A DNA stretch of 64,000 nucleotides, from positions 262,318 to 326,317 of the forward strand of contig NZ_LT608315.1 in assembly GCF_900095825.1 (NCBI RefSeq), read 5' to 3'. Source of the DNA: Acidaminococcus massiliensis (lineage in GTDB: Bacteria > Bacillota > Negativicutes > Acidaminococcales > Acidaminococcaceae). Below the pieces are notes generated by a model. The model did no database searches. It saw only the letters and a list, made by a program, of their open reading frames with translations, and had not been told where the DNA came from. The translations under genes were made by a program, and so were the position numbers. Shown here piece after piece: positions 41,527 to 49,792 of this stretch (the stretch's first letter is position 1; every line of letters begins with the position of its first letter).

Positions 41527-41751
41527 TTATTGCACTCCCATCACTAAGCGAAACAGTACGGATAAGATAGCATCAATGGCCCAGATTAAAAAAGCAGCAA
41601 AGAGAGAAGAAACAATGACCGTAATGGTATATCCGATCAGTTCCCGCTTTGTCGGCCAGGTTACCTTTTTCATTTCGGTTTTCACTTCTCGGAGAAAACC
41701 ACCCACGCCAGAGGTGCTTTTCACATCCGGGGTGAACTGAGATGCTGCCAT
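41527..41751 (-). CDS. secE: Preprotein translocase subunit SecE
   Basis: A 74-residue protein with a single C-terminal membrane helix (about 38-62) preceded by the conserved amphipathic VKTEMKKVTWPTKRELI. It stabilises SecY. Position before nusG is the usual one. Confidence 0.96.
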   Translation of the reverse strand: MAASQFTPDVKSTSGVGGFLREVKTEMKKVTWPTKRELIGYTITVIVSSLFAAFLIWAIDAILSVLFRLVMGVQ

Positions 41752-41765
41752 AGTATCGCTCCACC

Positions 41766-41927
41766 TTATTTCGTTTCTTTATGCATCGTATGCTTCTTGC
41801 AGAATCTGCAATACTTCTTGATTTCGATACGTTCGGTATCGTTCTTTTTATTCTTCGTAGTCTGGTAGTTACGCTGTTTGCATTCGGTGCAAGCCAGGGT
41901 AATACCCACACGGTTTCCAGCTGCCAT
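41766..41927 (-). CDS. rpmG: Ribosomal protein bL33
   Basis: A 53-residue protein, [20 protein letters not shown] at the start and [15 protein letters not shown] at the end. Two CxxC pairs make it the zinc-binding form. It lies between tuf and secE, as in many Firmicutes. Confidence 0.95.
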   Translation of the reverse strand: MAAGNRVGITLACTECKQRNYQTTKNKKNDTERIEIKKYCRFCKKHTMHKETK

Positions 41928-41973
41928 TCCTTAACACCTCACTTACATTCAAACTCTTGATTCCCAAAAGCCG

Positions 41974-42009
41974 CCTATAAAGACTATCATAGAACTGTCA
42001 AGATGTCAA
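41974..42009 (-). promoter_or_regulatory. Promoter(s) before rpmG-secE-nusG
   Basis: Two TTGACA boxes on the minus strand (42004-42009 and 41996-42001), with TAGTCT 17 bp and TATAGG 16 bp away respectively. Either could drive the rpmG to rplL genes. Confidence 0.55.
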
Positions 42010-42010
42010 C

Positions 42011-42050
42011 AAAAAACTGAGGCCGATGGATTGGTCGGCCTCAAGTTTTA
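42011..42050 (-). terminator. Terminator of tuf
   Basis: A 9-bp stem TGAGGCCGA/TCGGCCTCA with an 8-base loop, followed on the minus strand by GTTTTTTG. Confidence 0.85.
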
Positions 42051-42066
42051 CATCCTGTTGGTTTGC

Positions 42067-43260
42067 TTAGCCTTCGATTTCGGTAACGACACCGGCACCA
42101 ACGGTATGGCCGCCTTCGCGGATAGCGAAACGCAGACCTTGTTCGATGGCGATCGGGGTGATCAGTTCAACATCCATCACCACGTTGTCCCCAGGCATAA
42201 CCATTTCAGTGCCTTCAGGCAGGTGAGCTACACCAGTAACGTCGGTGGTACGGAAGTAGAACTGCGGACGGTAGCCGTTGAAGAACGGAGTATGACGGCC
42301 GCCTTCTTCTTTGGTCAGTACATAAACCTGGCCTTTGAATTTCGTATGAGGATGGATGGTGCCCGGTTTTGCCAGCACCTGGCCTCTTTCGATTTCAGTA
42401 CGGTCGATCCCACGCAGCAGGCAGCCGATGTTGTCGCCGGCTTCAGCCTGATCCAGGGTCTTCCGGAACATTTCCAGACCGGTAGCTACGGACTGTTTCT
42501 TTTCGTCGGACAGGCCAACGATTTCCACAGTGTCGCCGACTTTGATCACGCCACGTTCCACACGGCCGGTAGCAACGGTACCACGGCCAGTGATGGTGAA
42601 CACGTCTTCGATAGGCATCAGGAACGGTTTAGCCAAGTCATGGACAGGAGTCGGGATGTATTCGTCAACAGCCTTCATCAGTTTCCGGATGTTGTCCTGC
42701 TGTTCCTTGTCCCCTTCCAGGGCTTTCAGAGCGGAGCCTACGACGATGGGTACATCGTCTCCAGGATAGCCGTACTGGCTCAGCAGTTCACGGACTTCCA
42801 TTTCAACCAGTTCGATCAGTTCAGGATCGTCCACTTGGTCGGATTTGTTCAGGAACACGACGATGGCAGGTACGCCAACCTGGCGGGCCAGCAGGATGTG
42901 TTCACGGGTCTGAGGCATAGGGCCGTCAGCAGCAGAAACGACCAGGATGGCGCCGTCCATCTGAGCAGCACCGGTAATCATGTTCTTTACATAGTCAGCA
43001 TGCCCCGGGCAGTCGACGTGTGCATAGTGTCTCTTTTCGGTTTCATATTCAACGTGGGCGGTATTAATGGTAATACCACGTTCTCTTTCTTCCGGAGCCT
43101 TATCGATGTCGGCATAAGCTTCGAAAGTGGCTTTGCAGCCCGGAGTTTCGGACAGGACCTTGGTGATTGCCGCGGTCAAGGTGGTCTTGCCGTGGTCAAC
43201 GTGACCAATGGTACCAATGTTCACATGGGGTTTTGTTCTTTCAAATTTCTCTTTAGCCAT
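42067..43260 (-). CDS. tuf: Elongation factor Tu
   Basis: A 397-residue GTPase. G-motifs are [22 protein letters not shown] and GSALKA in order. Domains 2 and 3 follow ([29 protein letters not shown]). It delivers aminoacyl-tRNA to the ribosome. The start 43260 follows GGGAGG. It is placed after five tRNA genes, as in the tRNA-tufB unit of other bacteria. Confidence 0.98.
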   Translation of the reverse strand: MAKEKFERTKPHVNIGTIGHVDHGKTTLTAAITKVLSETPGCKATFEAYADIDKAPEERERGITINTAHVEYETEKRHYAHVDCPGHADYVKNMITGAAQMDGAILVVSAADGPMPQTREHILLARQVGVPAIVVFLNKSDQVDDPELIELVEMEVRELLSQYGYPGDDVPIVVGSALKALEGDKEQQDNIRKLMKAVDEYIPTPVHDLAKPFLMPIEDVFTITGRGTVATGRVERGVIKVGDTVEIVGLSDEKKQSVATGLEMFRKTLDQAEAGDNIGCLLRGIDRTEIERGQVLAKPGTIHPHTKFKGQVYVLTKEEGGRHTPFFNGYRPQFYFRTTDVTGVAHLPEGTEMVMPGDNVVMDVELITPIAIEQGLRFAIREGGHTVGAGVVTEIEG

Positions 43261-43306
43261 TAGAATACCTCCCAACGCTTCCTGATATTTTTTTGGATTT
43301 TAAAAT

Positions 43307-43323
43307 AGCCCCTTTACGGGGCT
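43307..43323 (-). terminator. Small hairpin between the tRNAs and tuf
   Basis: A 6-bp stem AGCCCC/GGGGCT with a 5-base loop and TATTTT after it on the minus strand. It may be a partial terminator or processing site that sets the ratio of tRNA to tuf mRNA. Confidence 0.45.
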
Positions 43324-43333
43324 GTGTTGGTAA

Positions 43334-43410
43334 TGGTAGCGGCGCACGGATTTGAACCGCGGACAGGCCGGGTATGAACCGACTGCTCTAGCCAACTGAG
43401 CTACGCCGCC
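43334..43410 (-). tRNA. tRNA-Met (CAT), elongator type
   Basis: A 77-base cloverleaf with encoded CCA. The anticodon loop is TTCATAC. The acceptor GGCGGCG pairs fully (G1-U72), unlike the initiator. Elongator Met is most likely; an Ile (CAT) tRNA cannot be fully excluded. Confidence 0.9.
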
Positions 43411-43416
43411 ATAAAA

Positions 43417-43492
43417 TGGAGCTGATGACCAGAATCGGACTGGTGACCTTATCCTTACCAAGGATACGCTCTACCAACTGAGCTACATCAGC
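43417..43492 (-). tRNA. tRNA-Thr (GGT)
   Basis: A 76-base cloverleaf with encoded CCA and anticodon loop CTTGGTA (GGT). Confidence 0.95.
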
Positions 43493-43495
43493 ATG

Positions 43496-43571
<76 letters not shown>

Positions 43572-43576
43572 ATGTT

Positions 43577-43661
43577 TGGTGGAGAGAGAAGGATTCGAAC
43601 CTTCGAAGCCAGAGGCGGCAGATTTACAGTCTGCTCCCTTTAACCACTCGGGAATCTCTCC
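43577..43661 (-). tRNA. tRNA-Tyr (GTA)
   Basis: An 85-base tRNA with a long variable arm, encoded CCA and anticodon loop CTGTAAA (GTA). Confidence 0.95.
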
Positions 43662-43683
43662 ACATTTGTCTGTTGCGAATATT

Positions 43684-43759
<76 letters not shown>

Positions 43760-43782
43760 GCTTTTCGTTCGTAACAAGGATA

Positions 43783-43811
43783 AGTATAATGGAACTTAGG
43801 GAAATTGTCAA
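43783..43811 (-). promoter_or_regulatory. Promoter of the tRNA-tuf unit
   Basis: Minus strand TTGACA (43806-43811), 17-bp spacer, TATACT (43783-43788). Strong consensus, as expected for stable RNA. Confidence 0.85.
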
Positions 43812-43856
43812 CAGCTTTTTTAGAAAAACTGTAAGAAATTTTATAAACCCTCATCC

Positions 43857-44660
43857 TCACAGATAAAAGTATCCGATGGTGACCAGGGCCAGGAGGATCC
43901 GGTAGATCCCGAAAGCGGTCAGAGTGGAACGCTGGAGGAATTTCATGAACCAAACGATGGACAGATAACCCACCACAAAGGCGGTGACAAAACCGATGGC
44001 CAGGACCATCAGATCCCCGCTGCTGAGGGCGGAAAGATTCTTCAGCAGTTCGAACAGACAGGCCGCCACCATGATGGGCAGGGCCATGATGAAAGTAAAA
44101 TCCGCTCCGGCCTTCCGGTTCACCCCCACCAGTAGGGCGCCCCCCATGGTGGACCCGCTCCGGGAAAATCCGGGCCACAGGGACAGGAACTGGAAGAAAC
44201 CAATATAAAGCGCCTGGCGCAGGCTGATGTGGTCCACATCCTGGACCAATTCTTTTTCATGGCCTTTGATCCGGTGTTCTGCATAGATCATCAGGAAAGC
44301 CCCCAGTACCAAGCCTACCGCCACTGTAGCCGGAGAAAACAGATACTTCTTGATGAAGGAGTGGACCAGAAAGGCAAAAGCCATGGTGGGAACGCAGCCT
44401 GCGGCAATATGCCAGCCGGTAAGGCCGCTGCCCAGCTGCCAGCCCTCCTTGGTCAGGAACCGGGCGAAACGTTCCTTGTAGAGCACCAGGACCGCCAGGA
44501 TAGCCCCCAGCTGGATCACCACGTCAAAGATTTTGGCCAGATTCCCCTCGAAACCGATCATATGGCCTACGATGATCATATGGCCGGTAGAAGATACGGG
44601 GATGAATTCTGTCAGGCCTTCCACGATGCCCAACAAGACGGCAATCAGATTTTCACTCAC
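43857..44660 (-). CDS. uppP: Undecaprenyl-diphosphatase
   Basis: A 267-residue inner-membrane protein with seven or eight helices. The two active-site segments are visible: EGLTEFIPVSSTGHMI (about 14-29) and GFSRSGSTMGGALL (about 165-178). It recycles the lipid carrier of cell-wall synthesis and gives bacitracin tolerance. A GTG at 44660 with AAGGAG eight bases before it is preferred over the GTG at 44669. Confidence 0.95.
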   Translation of the reverse strand: MSENLIAVLLGIVEGLTEFIPVSSTGHMIIVGHMIGFEGNLAKIFDVVIQLGAILAVLVLYKERFARFLTKEGWQLGSGLTGWHIAAGCVPTMAFAFLVHSFIKKYLFSPATVAVGLVLGAFLMIYAEHRIKGHEKELVQDVDHISLRQALYIGFFQFLSLWPGFSRSGSTMGGALLVGVNRKAGADFTFIMALPIMVAACLFELLKNLSALSSGDLMVLAIGFVTAFVVGYLSIVWFMKFLQRSTLTAFGIYRILLALVTIGYFYL

Positions 44661-44732
44661 GATACACACTCCTTCTCCTGCTTGCTATACTGTTTCGTTA
44701 TGAGAACTTGTACATTATATGGCATCTGTCCC

Positions 44733-44796
44733 GAAAAAAAAAAGAGAAGTCACGGATTTTTCCCACCAGTTTAAGAAAAATTGTGCTTCTCTTTTT
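44733..44796 (-). terminator. Terminator after the phosphofructokinase gene
   Basis: AAAAAGAGAAG pairs with CTTCTCTTTTT across a long AT-rich loop, and a T10 run follows on the minus strand. It lies 17 bases past the stop. Confidence 0.7.
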
Positions 44797-44812
44797 AGAT
44801 TTTTCAAGATGT

Positions 44813-45931
44813 TCAGGACTCCGGCTTTTCATCTCCGAAGGAAATCCCCACTTCCCGGCCGGTCCGGATGATATCCGAATCCACCGGTACCTGATGGGGC
44901 TGGGAGGCAGCCCGGGCAATAGGCACCCGGACGATGGCATTGGCCTGGAGGGCCACCATCACATTGTATTCCCCATCCAGGCAGGCTTCCACAGCCGCCG
45001 CGCCATACCGGGTGGAAAGCACCCGGTCGTAAGCAGTAGGGGAACCGCCCCGCTGGAGGTAGCCCAGTACGGTGCACCGGGATTCGATGCCGGTCCTGGC
45101 TTCGATTTCTCTGGCCAATTTCTCTCCCACACCCCCCAGCCGGATGGGTTCGAAGCTGTCCTTCACCATCCGGGCGATGGTCATCTCGCCGCCAATGGGC
45201 TTGGCTCCTTCTGCCACAGTGATGATGCTGAACTTCTTGCCGCTCTGCTGACGCTGGCGGATCTTTCGGATCACCGCATCCAAATCATAAGGGATCTCCG
45301 GAATCAGGATCACATCGGCTCCCCCGGCAATCCCGGAATGGAGCGCAATCCATCCGGCATACCGGCCCATGACTTCCAGTACCATCACCCGGTGATGGGA
45401 TTCCGCCGTGGTATGGAGACGGTCCAGGGCTTCCGTGGCCATGGCCATGGCCGTATCGAAGCCGAAAGTCCTTTCCGTGCAGGGCAGATCATTGTCGATG
45501 GTCTTAGGGACCCCCACCACATCCACTCCGCAGAACCGGTGGAGATCATAAGCAATCTTCAGGCTCCCGTCTCCGCCGATGACGATGAGACAGCCGATAC
45601 CGTGATCCTTCAGGTTCCGGACCACCACATCCCGCTTGTCCTCATAGATCACATTGCCCTTATCATCTTCTCCGGCAGCATAATGGAAGGGATTGTTCCG
45701 ATTGGTGGTCCCCAGGATGGTCCCGCCCCGGGGCAGGATCCCGGAAACATCGGCCAGGCTCATCAGCTTCATATCGTTGCAGATCAGCCCGTGGAACCCA
45801 TTGGAAATGCCATAGATCTGGAAACCGTGATGGATGGCGGTCTTGACCACAGCCCGGATCACGGCATTCAGTCCTGGGCAGTCCCCTCCGCCGGTGAGCA
45901 CCGCCAGAGTGCCCCTGTTTTTCTCCTGCAT
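44813..45931 (-). CDS. pfkA: 6-phosphofructokinase
   Basis: A 372-residue phosphofructokinase. TGGGDCPGLNA (about 13-23), GGDGS (phosphate-donor loop), PKTIDNDL (fructose 6-phosphate site with the catalytic Asp) and MGRYAGW are all present. The donor loop has Gly (GGDG), as ATP enzymes do, but the residue before TIDND is Lys, as in pyrophosphate enzymes, so the phosphate donor is uncertain. The length exceeds the 320 residues of the E. coli type and fits the larger mixed group. Start 45931 follows AAAGG. Confidence 0.9.
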   Translation of the reverse strand: MQEKNRGTLAVLTGGGDCPGLNAVIRAVVKTAIHHGFQIYGISNGFHGLICNDMKLMSLADVSGILPRGGTILGTTNRNNPFHYAAGEDDKGNVIYEDKRDVVVRNLKDHGIGCLIVIGGDGSLKIAYDLHRFCGVDVVGVPKTIDNDLPCTERTFGFDTAMAMATEALDRLHTTAESHHRVMVLEVMGRYAGWIALHSGIAGGADVILIPEIPYDLDAVIRKIRQRQQSGKKFSIITVAEGAKPIGGEMTIARMVKDSFEPIRLGGVGEKLAREIEARTGIESRCTVLGYLQRGGSPTAYDRVLSTRYGAAAVEACLDGEYNVMVALQANAIVRVPIARAASQPHQVPVDSDIIRTGREVGISFGDEKPES

Positions 45932-45952
45932 TGGGCTCACCCTTTCCTGTCC

Positions 45953-46414
45953 TTATTCCACTTCCCAGACCGTATAATCCGCTGCAGAAATCCGGATGGA
46001 TTCCGTGCCGTCGAATTTATCATAGCAAAGCAGTCCGTCATTCACGTATCCTGGCCAGGCCAGGACTACGGTATAGGCCTTCCCCAGGGCATCGATGACA
46101 CTCTTGGGATCGATATGGAACACCGGGACGAACAAGGTCTGCACCCGGTCCAGCAGGATTACGTCTCCCCGATGTCCGGACAGTTCTTCCGTGAGCATAG
46201 CAGGTGCCTGGGCTTTCCGTTCGCTGGGCAGCAGTTTCAGGAATTCTTCGGTGATCAGCAGCCGGGTGTCTACGTAATCCCAGCCCTTGGCTTCCGCCGC
46301 CTCCCGCAGCAGTTTGCTCTTGCCGCTGCCGGGTTTTCCAGTGACGATCAGGACTTTTTCTTCCTTGCCCTGTACAGCTTCCACCTGTTTCAGAAATTCT
46401 TCCATTTGACTCAT
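45953..46414 (-). CDS. Small P-loop protein resembling BrxF
   Basis: A 153-residue protein with an N-terminal P-loop (VTGKPGSGKSKLL, about 24-36), a Walker B-like VILLDRV (about 86-92) and a short C-terminal beta-rich end. The size and order look like BrxF, the small P-loop protein of BREX-3 defence systems, but none of the other BREX genes is here. It sits 22 bases before pfkA and after sigH, so a housekeeping role is equally possible. GGGAGG precedes the start. Function not established. Confidence 0.6.
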   Translation of the reverse strand: MSQMEEFLKQVEAVQGKEEKVLIVTGKPGSGKSKLLREAAEAKGWDYVDTRLLITEEFLKLLPSERKAQAPAMLTEELSGHRGDVILLDRVQTLFVPVFHIDPKSVIDALGKAYTVVLAWPGYVNDGLLCYDKFDGTESIRISAADYTVWEVE

Positions 46415-46534
46415 GTGTATCGCCCTCCCTTTATCTGTTTCGATTTTCCGCTGTTGATATCATGTTATTCGCCGCCGTGAAAGGAAATTCCTGCAAAGGC
46501 TTTCTTTTTCTTCTTTCCGGCAGTAAATAAATTG

Positions 46535-47269
46535 TCAGATTGTTTCAATTCTATCATTCTTTTCATCACTGCCCCGGAGATGCTCCTTGGCCGCCATGAT
46601 CAGCAGCCCTTTGTTCAAGGTTACCAGGTCCAGTTCATGGTTCCGGCTGGCCAGGTATTTCTCCAATTTCCGTTTCACCCGCTGGAGGGCATTATCGATG
46701 GATTTGGTACTGCGCCGGAGTTCCTGGGCAATCTGCTGATAGCTCTTGCTTTCTAAGTATTTGCAGAGAGCCTGCCATTCCAGAGGGCTCAGCATGGACG
46801 TTACATTTTTTTCGATGTCCATGAAAGCTTCCTGGTCCACCAGGAGATTTTCCGGATCTACGCCATGGCCGCCTCCCAGCATGTCCAGCAGGGTCCGCTC
46901 CTTGCCTTCTTCGAATACCGGCTTATCCAGGGACACATAGCAGTTCAGAGGCCGGTGCTTCTGCCGGGTGGCACTTTTGATGGCAGAGATGATCTGCCGG
47001 TTCACGCAGATTTCCGCGAACACTTTGAAAGAGGCCTGTTTGCCGGGTCGGTAATCCCGGATGGCTTTGAAGAGGCCGATCATCCCTTCCTGGATGATGT
47101 CCTCCTTCTCTGCTCCCACCAGGAAATACCGGGCAGCCTTGATTTTGACGAATTCTTTGTATTTGTCCAAGAGATAGTCCTGGGCCTGCTGGTCGTCCCG
47201 GTCCTGGATCAGCCGGATCAGTTCTTCATCGGTCAGAGTATCATAGACTTTCCGGATTTCTTCCTGCAA
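46535..47269 (-). CDS. sigH: RNA polymerase sigma factor, SigH (Spo0H) type
   Basis: A 244-residue sigma-70 family protein with region 2 (DYLLDKYKEFVKIKAARYFLVGAEKEDIIQEGMIGLFKAI) and region 4 (LSPLEWQALCKYLESKSYQQIAQELRRSTKSIDNALQRVKRKL). This is the SigH group that in Bacillus starts sporulation and competence. Its usual neighbour rlmB lies just upstream, as in many Firmicutes. The start is a TTG at 47269 with GAGGAGG nine bases before it. No sporulation genes are in the window. Confidence 0.88.
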   Translation of the reverse strand: MQEEIRKVYDTLTDEELIRLIQDRDDQQAQDYLLDKYKEFVKIKAARYFLVGAEKEDIIQEGMIGLFKAIRDYRPGKQASFKVFAEICVNRQIISAIKSATRQKHRPLNCYVSLDKPVFEEGKERTLLDMLGGGHGVDPENLLVDQEAFMDIEKNVTSMLSPLEWQALCKYLESKSYQQIAQELRRSTKSIDNALQRVKRKLEKYLASRNHELDLVTLNKGLLIMAAKEHLRGSDEKNDRIETI

Positions 47270-47319
47270 TGGATCCCGCCTCCTCTGGTGAATGCAGCTT
47301 CTTTGGGGGCTCGAGGTTG

Positions 47320-47345
47320 GGATGCTGCAGGTCACTGCAGCATCC
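47320..47345. repeat. Hairpin between rlmB and sigH
   Basis: An 11-bp perfect stem GGATGCTGCAG with complement and a 4-base loop. There is no T run on the minus strand, so it is more likely a spacer hairpin of the GCTGC type than a terminator. Confidence 0.5.
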
Positions 47346-47355
47346 TCTTCACTCT

Positions 47356-48123
47356 TTACGCTTTACTCTGCACTGCTTTTTTCCGTTCTTCCAAGATCCG
47401 CTGCCGGACGATGTCGTAGAGCAGGATACCTCCGGCCACCGAGGCATTCAAGCTGGAAACTTGTCCCAGCATGGGAATGCGGACAATGAAATCGCAGTTT
47501 TCCTTCACCAGGCGCCCCAGGCCCTTGCCTTCGGCACCCACCACCAGGACCATAGGGCCCGTCAAGTTGGCATCGAAATACTGGGATTCCCCGTCCATAT
47601 CCGCTCCAGCGATCCAGAAGCCCCGCTTTTTCAGCTGCTTCATGGTCCGGGCAATGTTCCCGATCTGGATCACCGGCACATATTCAACGGCTCCGGCGGA
47701 AATCTTGGCCACTACAGCATTGAGAGGGCAGCTCCGGCGTTGGGGCAGCAGCACCCCATGGACTCCCGCAGCATTGGCGGTCCGGATCAGGGCCCCCACA
47801 TTCTGGGGGTCCTGGAGTTCATCCAGGAGCAGCAGGAGGGGCACTTCCCCCTTTTTTTCCACCTGTGCCAGCACCGTATCCAGATCCTGGAAGGCCACAG
47901 GAGCCCCCTGGGCCGCCACTCCCTGGTGCCGGATCCCTCCGGACAGACGGTCCAGTACTTCCCGGGAGACTTTTTCCACCGGGATCTGCCGTTCCTCTGC
48001 CAGGGCCAAGAGCTCGCTGAGACTGCCTCCATGGGACCCTTCCTGGACCAACACTTTGTTGAAGGGACGCTGGCTGCGCAGCGCTTCCCGCACTGCATTC
48101 CGTCCCACGATGATATCTTCCAT
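47356..48123 (-). CDS. rlmB: 23S rRNA (guanosine-2'-O-)-methyltransferase, RlmB/TrmH family
   Basis: A 255-residue SPOUT methyltransferase. An N-terminal substrate-binding part (IIVGRNAVREALRS) is followed by the knotted domain with DELQDPQNVGALIRTANAAGVHGVLLP, LVVGAEGKGLGRL and IPMLGQVSSLNASVAGGILLYDI, the three SPOUT motifs. Start 48123 follows AGGAGG. Substrate assignment to 23S rRNA is by family. Confidence 0.92.
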   Translation of the reverse strand: MEDIIVGRNAVREALRSQRPFNKVLVQEGSHGGSLSELLALAEERQIPVEKVSREVLDRLSGGIRHQGVAAQGAPVAFQDLDTVLAQVEKKGEVPLLLLLDELQDPQNVGALIRTANAAGVHGVLLPQRRSCPLNAVVAKISAGAVEYVPVIQIGNIARTMKQLKKRGFWIAGADMDGESQYFDANLTGPMVLVVGAEGKGLGRLVKENCDFIVRIPMLGQVSSLNASVAGGILLYDIVRQRILEERKKAVQSKA

Positions 48124-48235
48124 GGTTCCTCCTGATATGCGGGTGGGGTTGCCGCTGCCGCAGCAACCCCAGACCCTGTTGTCCCGTTCAGCATCCCTGC
48201 CCTTGGGGCTTCCGGAATACTGACTCCGGCCGATG

Positions 48236-49417
48236 TTATTCTCCCTTGCTGACTTTTTCAGCAAAATCAAAGCCGTACTGTTCAGCGGCTTCCAGCTCTT
48301 TAGGCAGCGGACGCCATTTCACATTGTATCCTGGCAGCAGTTCCATGCCGGAATCTTTGATCAGGGCTTCCATATCCTTTTCGGCGCCGCCGGCCCAGCC
48401 GTAAGTTCCGAAAGCAGCCGCCTTCTTCCCGGTAGGTTTCAGGCCTTTCAGATAGGTGAGGAACCCGCCGATGGTGGGCATCATCCCGGAATTCTGGGTA
48501 GGAGAACCGATGAGGATTCCTTTGGCAGTGAGCAGGTCGCTGACGATATCGGCCTTCAGGCTGCTTTCATACCGGTACAGCTTTACCCGCATCCCCTGTT
48601 TTTCAATGCCTTTGATCATGGCCCGGGCCATAGCTGCAGTGCCGCCCCACATGGTATCGAATACCACCAGGACCCGGTCTACGGTTTCTCCTCTGCCCCA
48701 TGCTTCGTAGCGGCTCAGGATCCCTTCGATATTGGACCGCCAGATACAGCCGTGGCAGCTGCAGATCATCTTGAGAGGCAGGCTCCGGACCAGTTTTACC
48801 GTATTGGGCACCAGTTTCCGGTAGGGCATCAGGATATTGGCAAAATACTTCTGGGCTTCAAAGAACATGTTCTCCACTTCGGTTTCATCATCGAACAGCT
48901 TGCTGCAGCAGTAATGCTGGCCGAAAGCATCGCTGGAGAACAAGATTTGTTCTTCCGGGCAGTAGGTGACCATGGAATCCGGCCAATGGAGCATGGGGAT
49001 GGGCTGGAAAGCCAGGGTCCGTTTCCCCAGGCTGACCGTATCGCCCTTTTTCACGATCTGGGTCTTGAAGATGTCCCCGTAATGTTCCTTCAGTTCATTG
49101 GCGCCCTGGACGGTGATCAGGAAGGTCGCATGGGGGCAGGCCTGGGCCAGAGCCGGCAGACTGCCGGAATGGTCCGGTTCCACATGGTTCACTACGATAT
49201 AGTCGATTTTTTCCGGGTCCACAATGGTCCGGATGTTGCTCAGCTGTTCCCCGGCAAAAGGAGCCTTCACCCCGTCGATCAGGCAGATCTTTTCATCCAT
49301 GATCAGGAAGGAGTTGTAAGTAACCCCCCTGGGAGTGGCAAAGCCGTGGAAGTCGTGGAGGGTCCAGTCCCGGATCCCCACTTCGTATATATCGTTGACG
49401 ATGGTACGAGCTTTCAT
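48236..49417 (-). CDS. Flavodiiron protein (A-type), oxygen or NO reductase
   Basis: A 393-residue two-domain protein. The beta-lactamase-like diiron domain (about 1-245) has the ligand motif NHVEPDHSG, and the C-terminal flavodoxin domain (about 250-393) has the FMN loop FDTMWGGTAAMA, SPTQNSGM and FGTYGWAGGAE. No rubredoxin domain is fused. It detoxifies O2 or NO in anaerobes, receiving electrons from rubredoxin or flavodoxin. The start follows AAAGGAG. A consensus promoter lies just upstream, so it may be a single-gene unit. Confidence 0.95.
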   Translation of the reverse strand: MKARTIVNDIYEVGIRDWTLHDFHGFATPRGVTYNSFLIMDEKICLIDGVKAPFAGEQLSNIRTIVDPEKIDYIVVNHVEPDHSGSLPALAQACPHATFLITVQGANELKEHYGDIFKTQIVKKGDTVSLGKRTLAFQPIPMLHWPDSMVTYCPEEQILFSSDAFGQHYCCSKLFDDETEVENMFFEAQKYFANILMPYRKLVPNTVKLVRSLPLKMICSCHGCIWRSNIEGILSRYEAWGRGETVDRVLVVFDTMWGGTAAMARAMIKGIEKQGMRVKLYRYESSLKADIVSDLLTAKGILIGSPTQNSGMMPTIGGFLTYLKGLKPTGKKAAAFGTYGWAGGAEKDMEALIKDSGMELLPGYNVKWRPLPKELEAAEQYGFDFAEKVSKGE

Positions 49418-49459
49418 GTTGAATCTCCTTTCAAAAGACAGTTCCATTTTCGCCCTATC

Positions 49460-49488
49460 ATTATACTATTTTCTACAATTAAAGACAA
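49460..49488 (-). promoter_or_regulatory. Promoter of the flavodiiron gene
   Basis: Minus strand TTGTCT (49483-49488), 17-bp spacer, TATAAT (49460-49465), followed by 42 bases to the start codon. Confidence 0.75.
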
Positions 49489-49490
49489 TT

Positions 49491-49526
49491 TAAAAAAGGG
49501 AGTGTTGCACGTCTGTGCAACACCCC
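49491..49526 (-). terminator. Terminator, GTTGCAC hairpin family
   Basis: GGGAGTGTTGCAC/GTGCAACACCCC with a 4-base loop, followed on the minus strand by TTTTTTA. It insulates the flavodiiron promoter from genes upstream. Confidence 0.75.
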
Positions 49527-49552
49527 AGGTCTCATGAGCCGCATAGCGGCTC

Positions 49553-49739
49553 CGTCTCGAGTCTCGAGTCAAAGGAAGAATTTGCAGGCAAATTTTTGAA
49601 CGTATAAAACCTGATCCGCTTTCGATAAGATATCCGTTTCTATATCCAGCACGACTCTGGTTCTGTACCTTAAAAAGAACCTGGCTGAAGGACAGGTTCT
49701 ATCCAGTGGCCCGAGACTCACGACTCGAGACCCGAGACC
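49553..49739. repeat. Composite intergenic repeat with CTCGAG arms, copy 2
   Basis: Inverted arms 49553-49568 and 49724-49739 bracket about 155 bases. The left part (CATGAGCCGCATAGCGGCTC, TTTGCAGGCAAATTTTTGAACGT) and right part (AGAACCTGGCTGAAGGACAG) match the copy at 7.2-7.4 kb; the centre does not. Terminator hairpins of the GTTGC type flank it on both sides, as in copy 1. No gene is seen. Confidence 0.75.
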
Positions 49740-49741
49740 TC

Positions 49742-49775
49742 AAAAGGGGCTGTTGCGCATGCAACAGCCCCTTTT
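49742..49775 (-). terminator. Terminator of the symporter operon
   Basis: AAAAGGGGCTGTTGC with complement and a 4-base loop, flanked by A and T runs, 18 bases past the stop of the symporter gene. Confidence 0.85.
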
Positions 49776-49792
49776 GTCAATGCTCCCGCTGC

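Noticed and set aside
43334-43410. tRNA-Ile with a lysidine-modified CAT anticodon
   Set aside because: Possible in principle, but body and acceptor resemble elongator Met; kept as Met with a caveat.
45953-46414. A BREX defence system
   Set aside because: Only one small P-loop gene; no BrxA, BrxB, BrxC, PglX, PglZ or BrxHI-like genes nearby.
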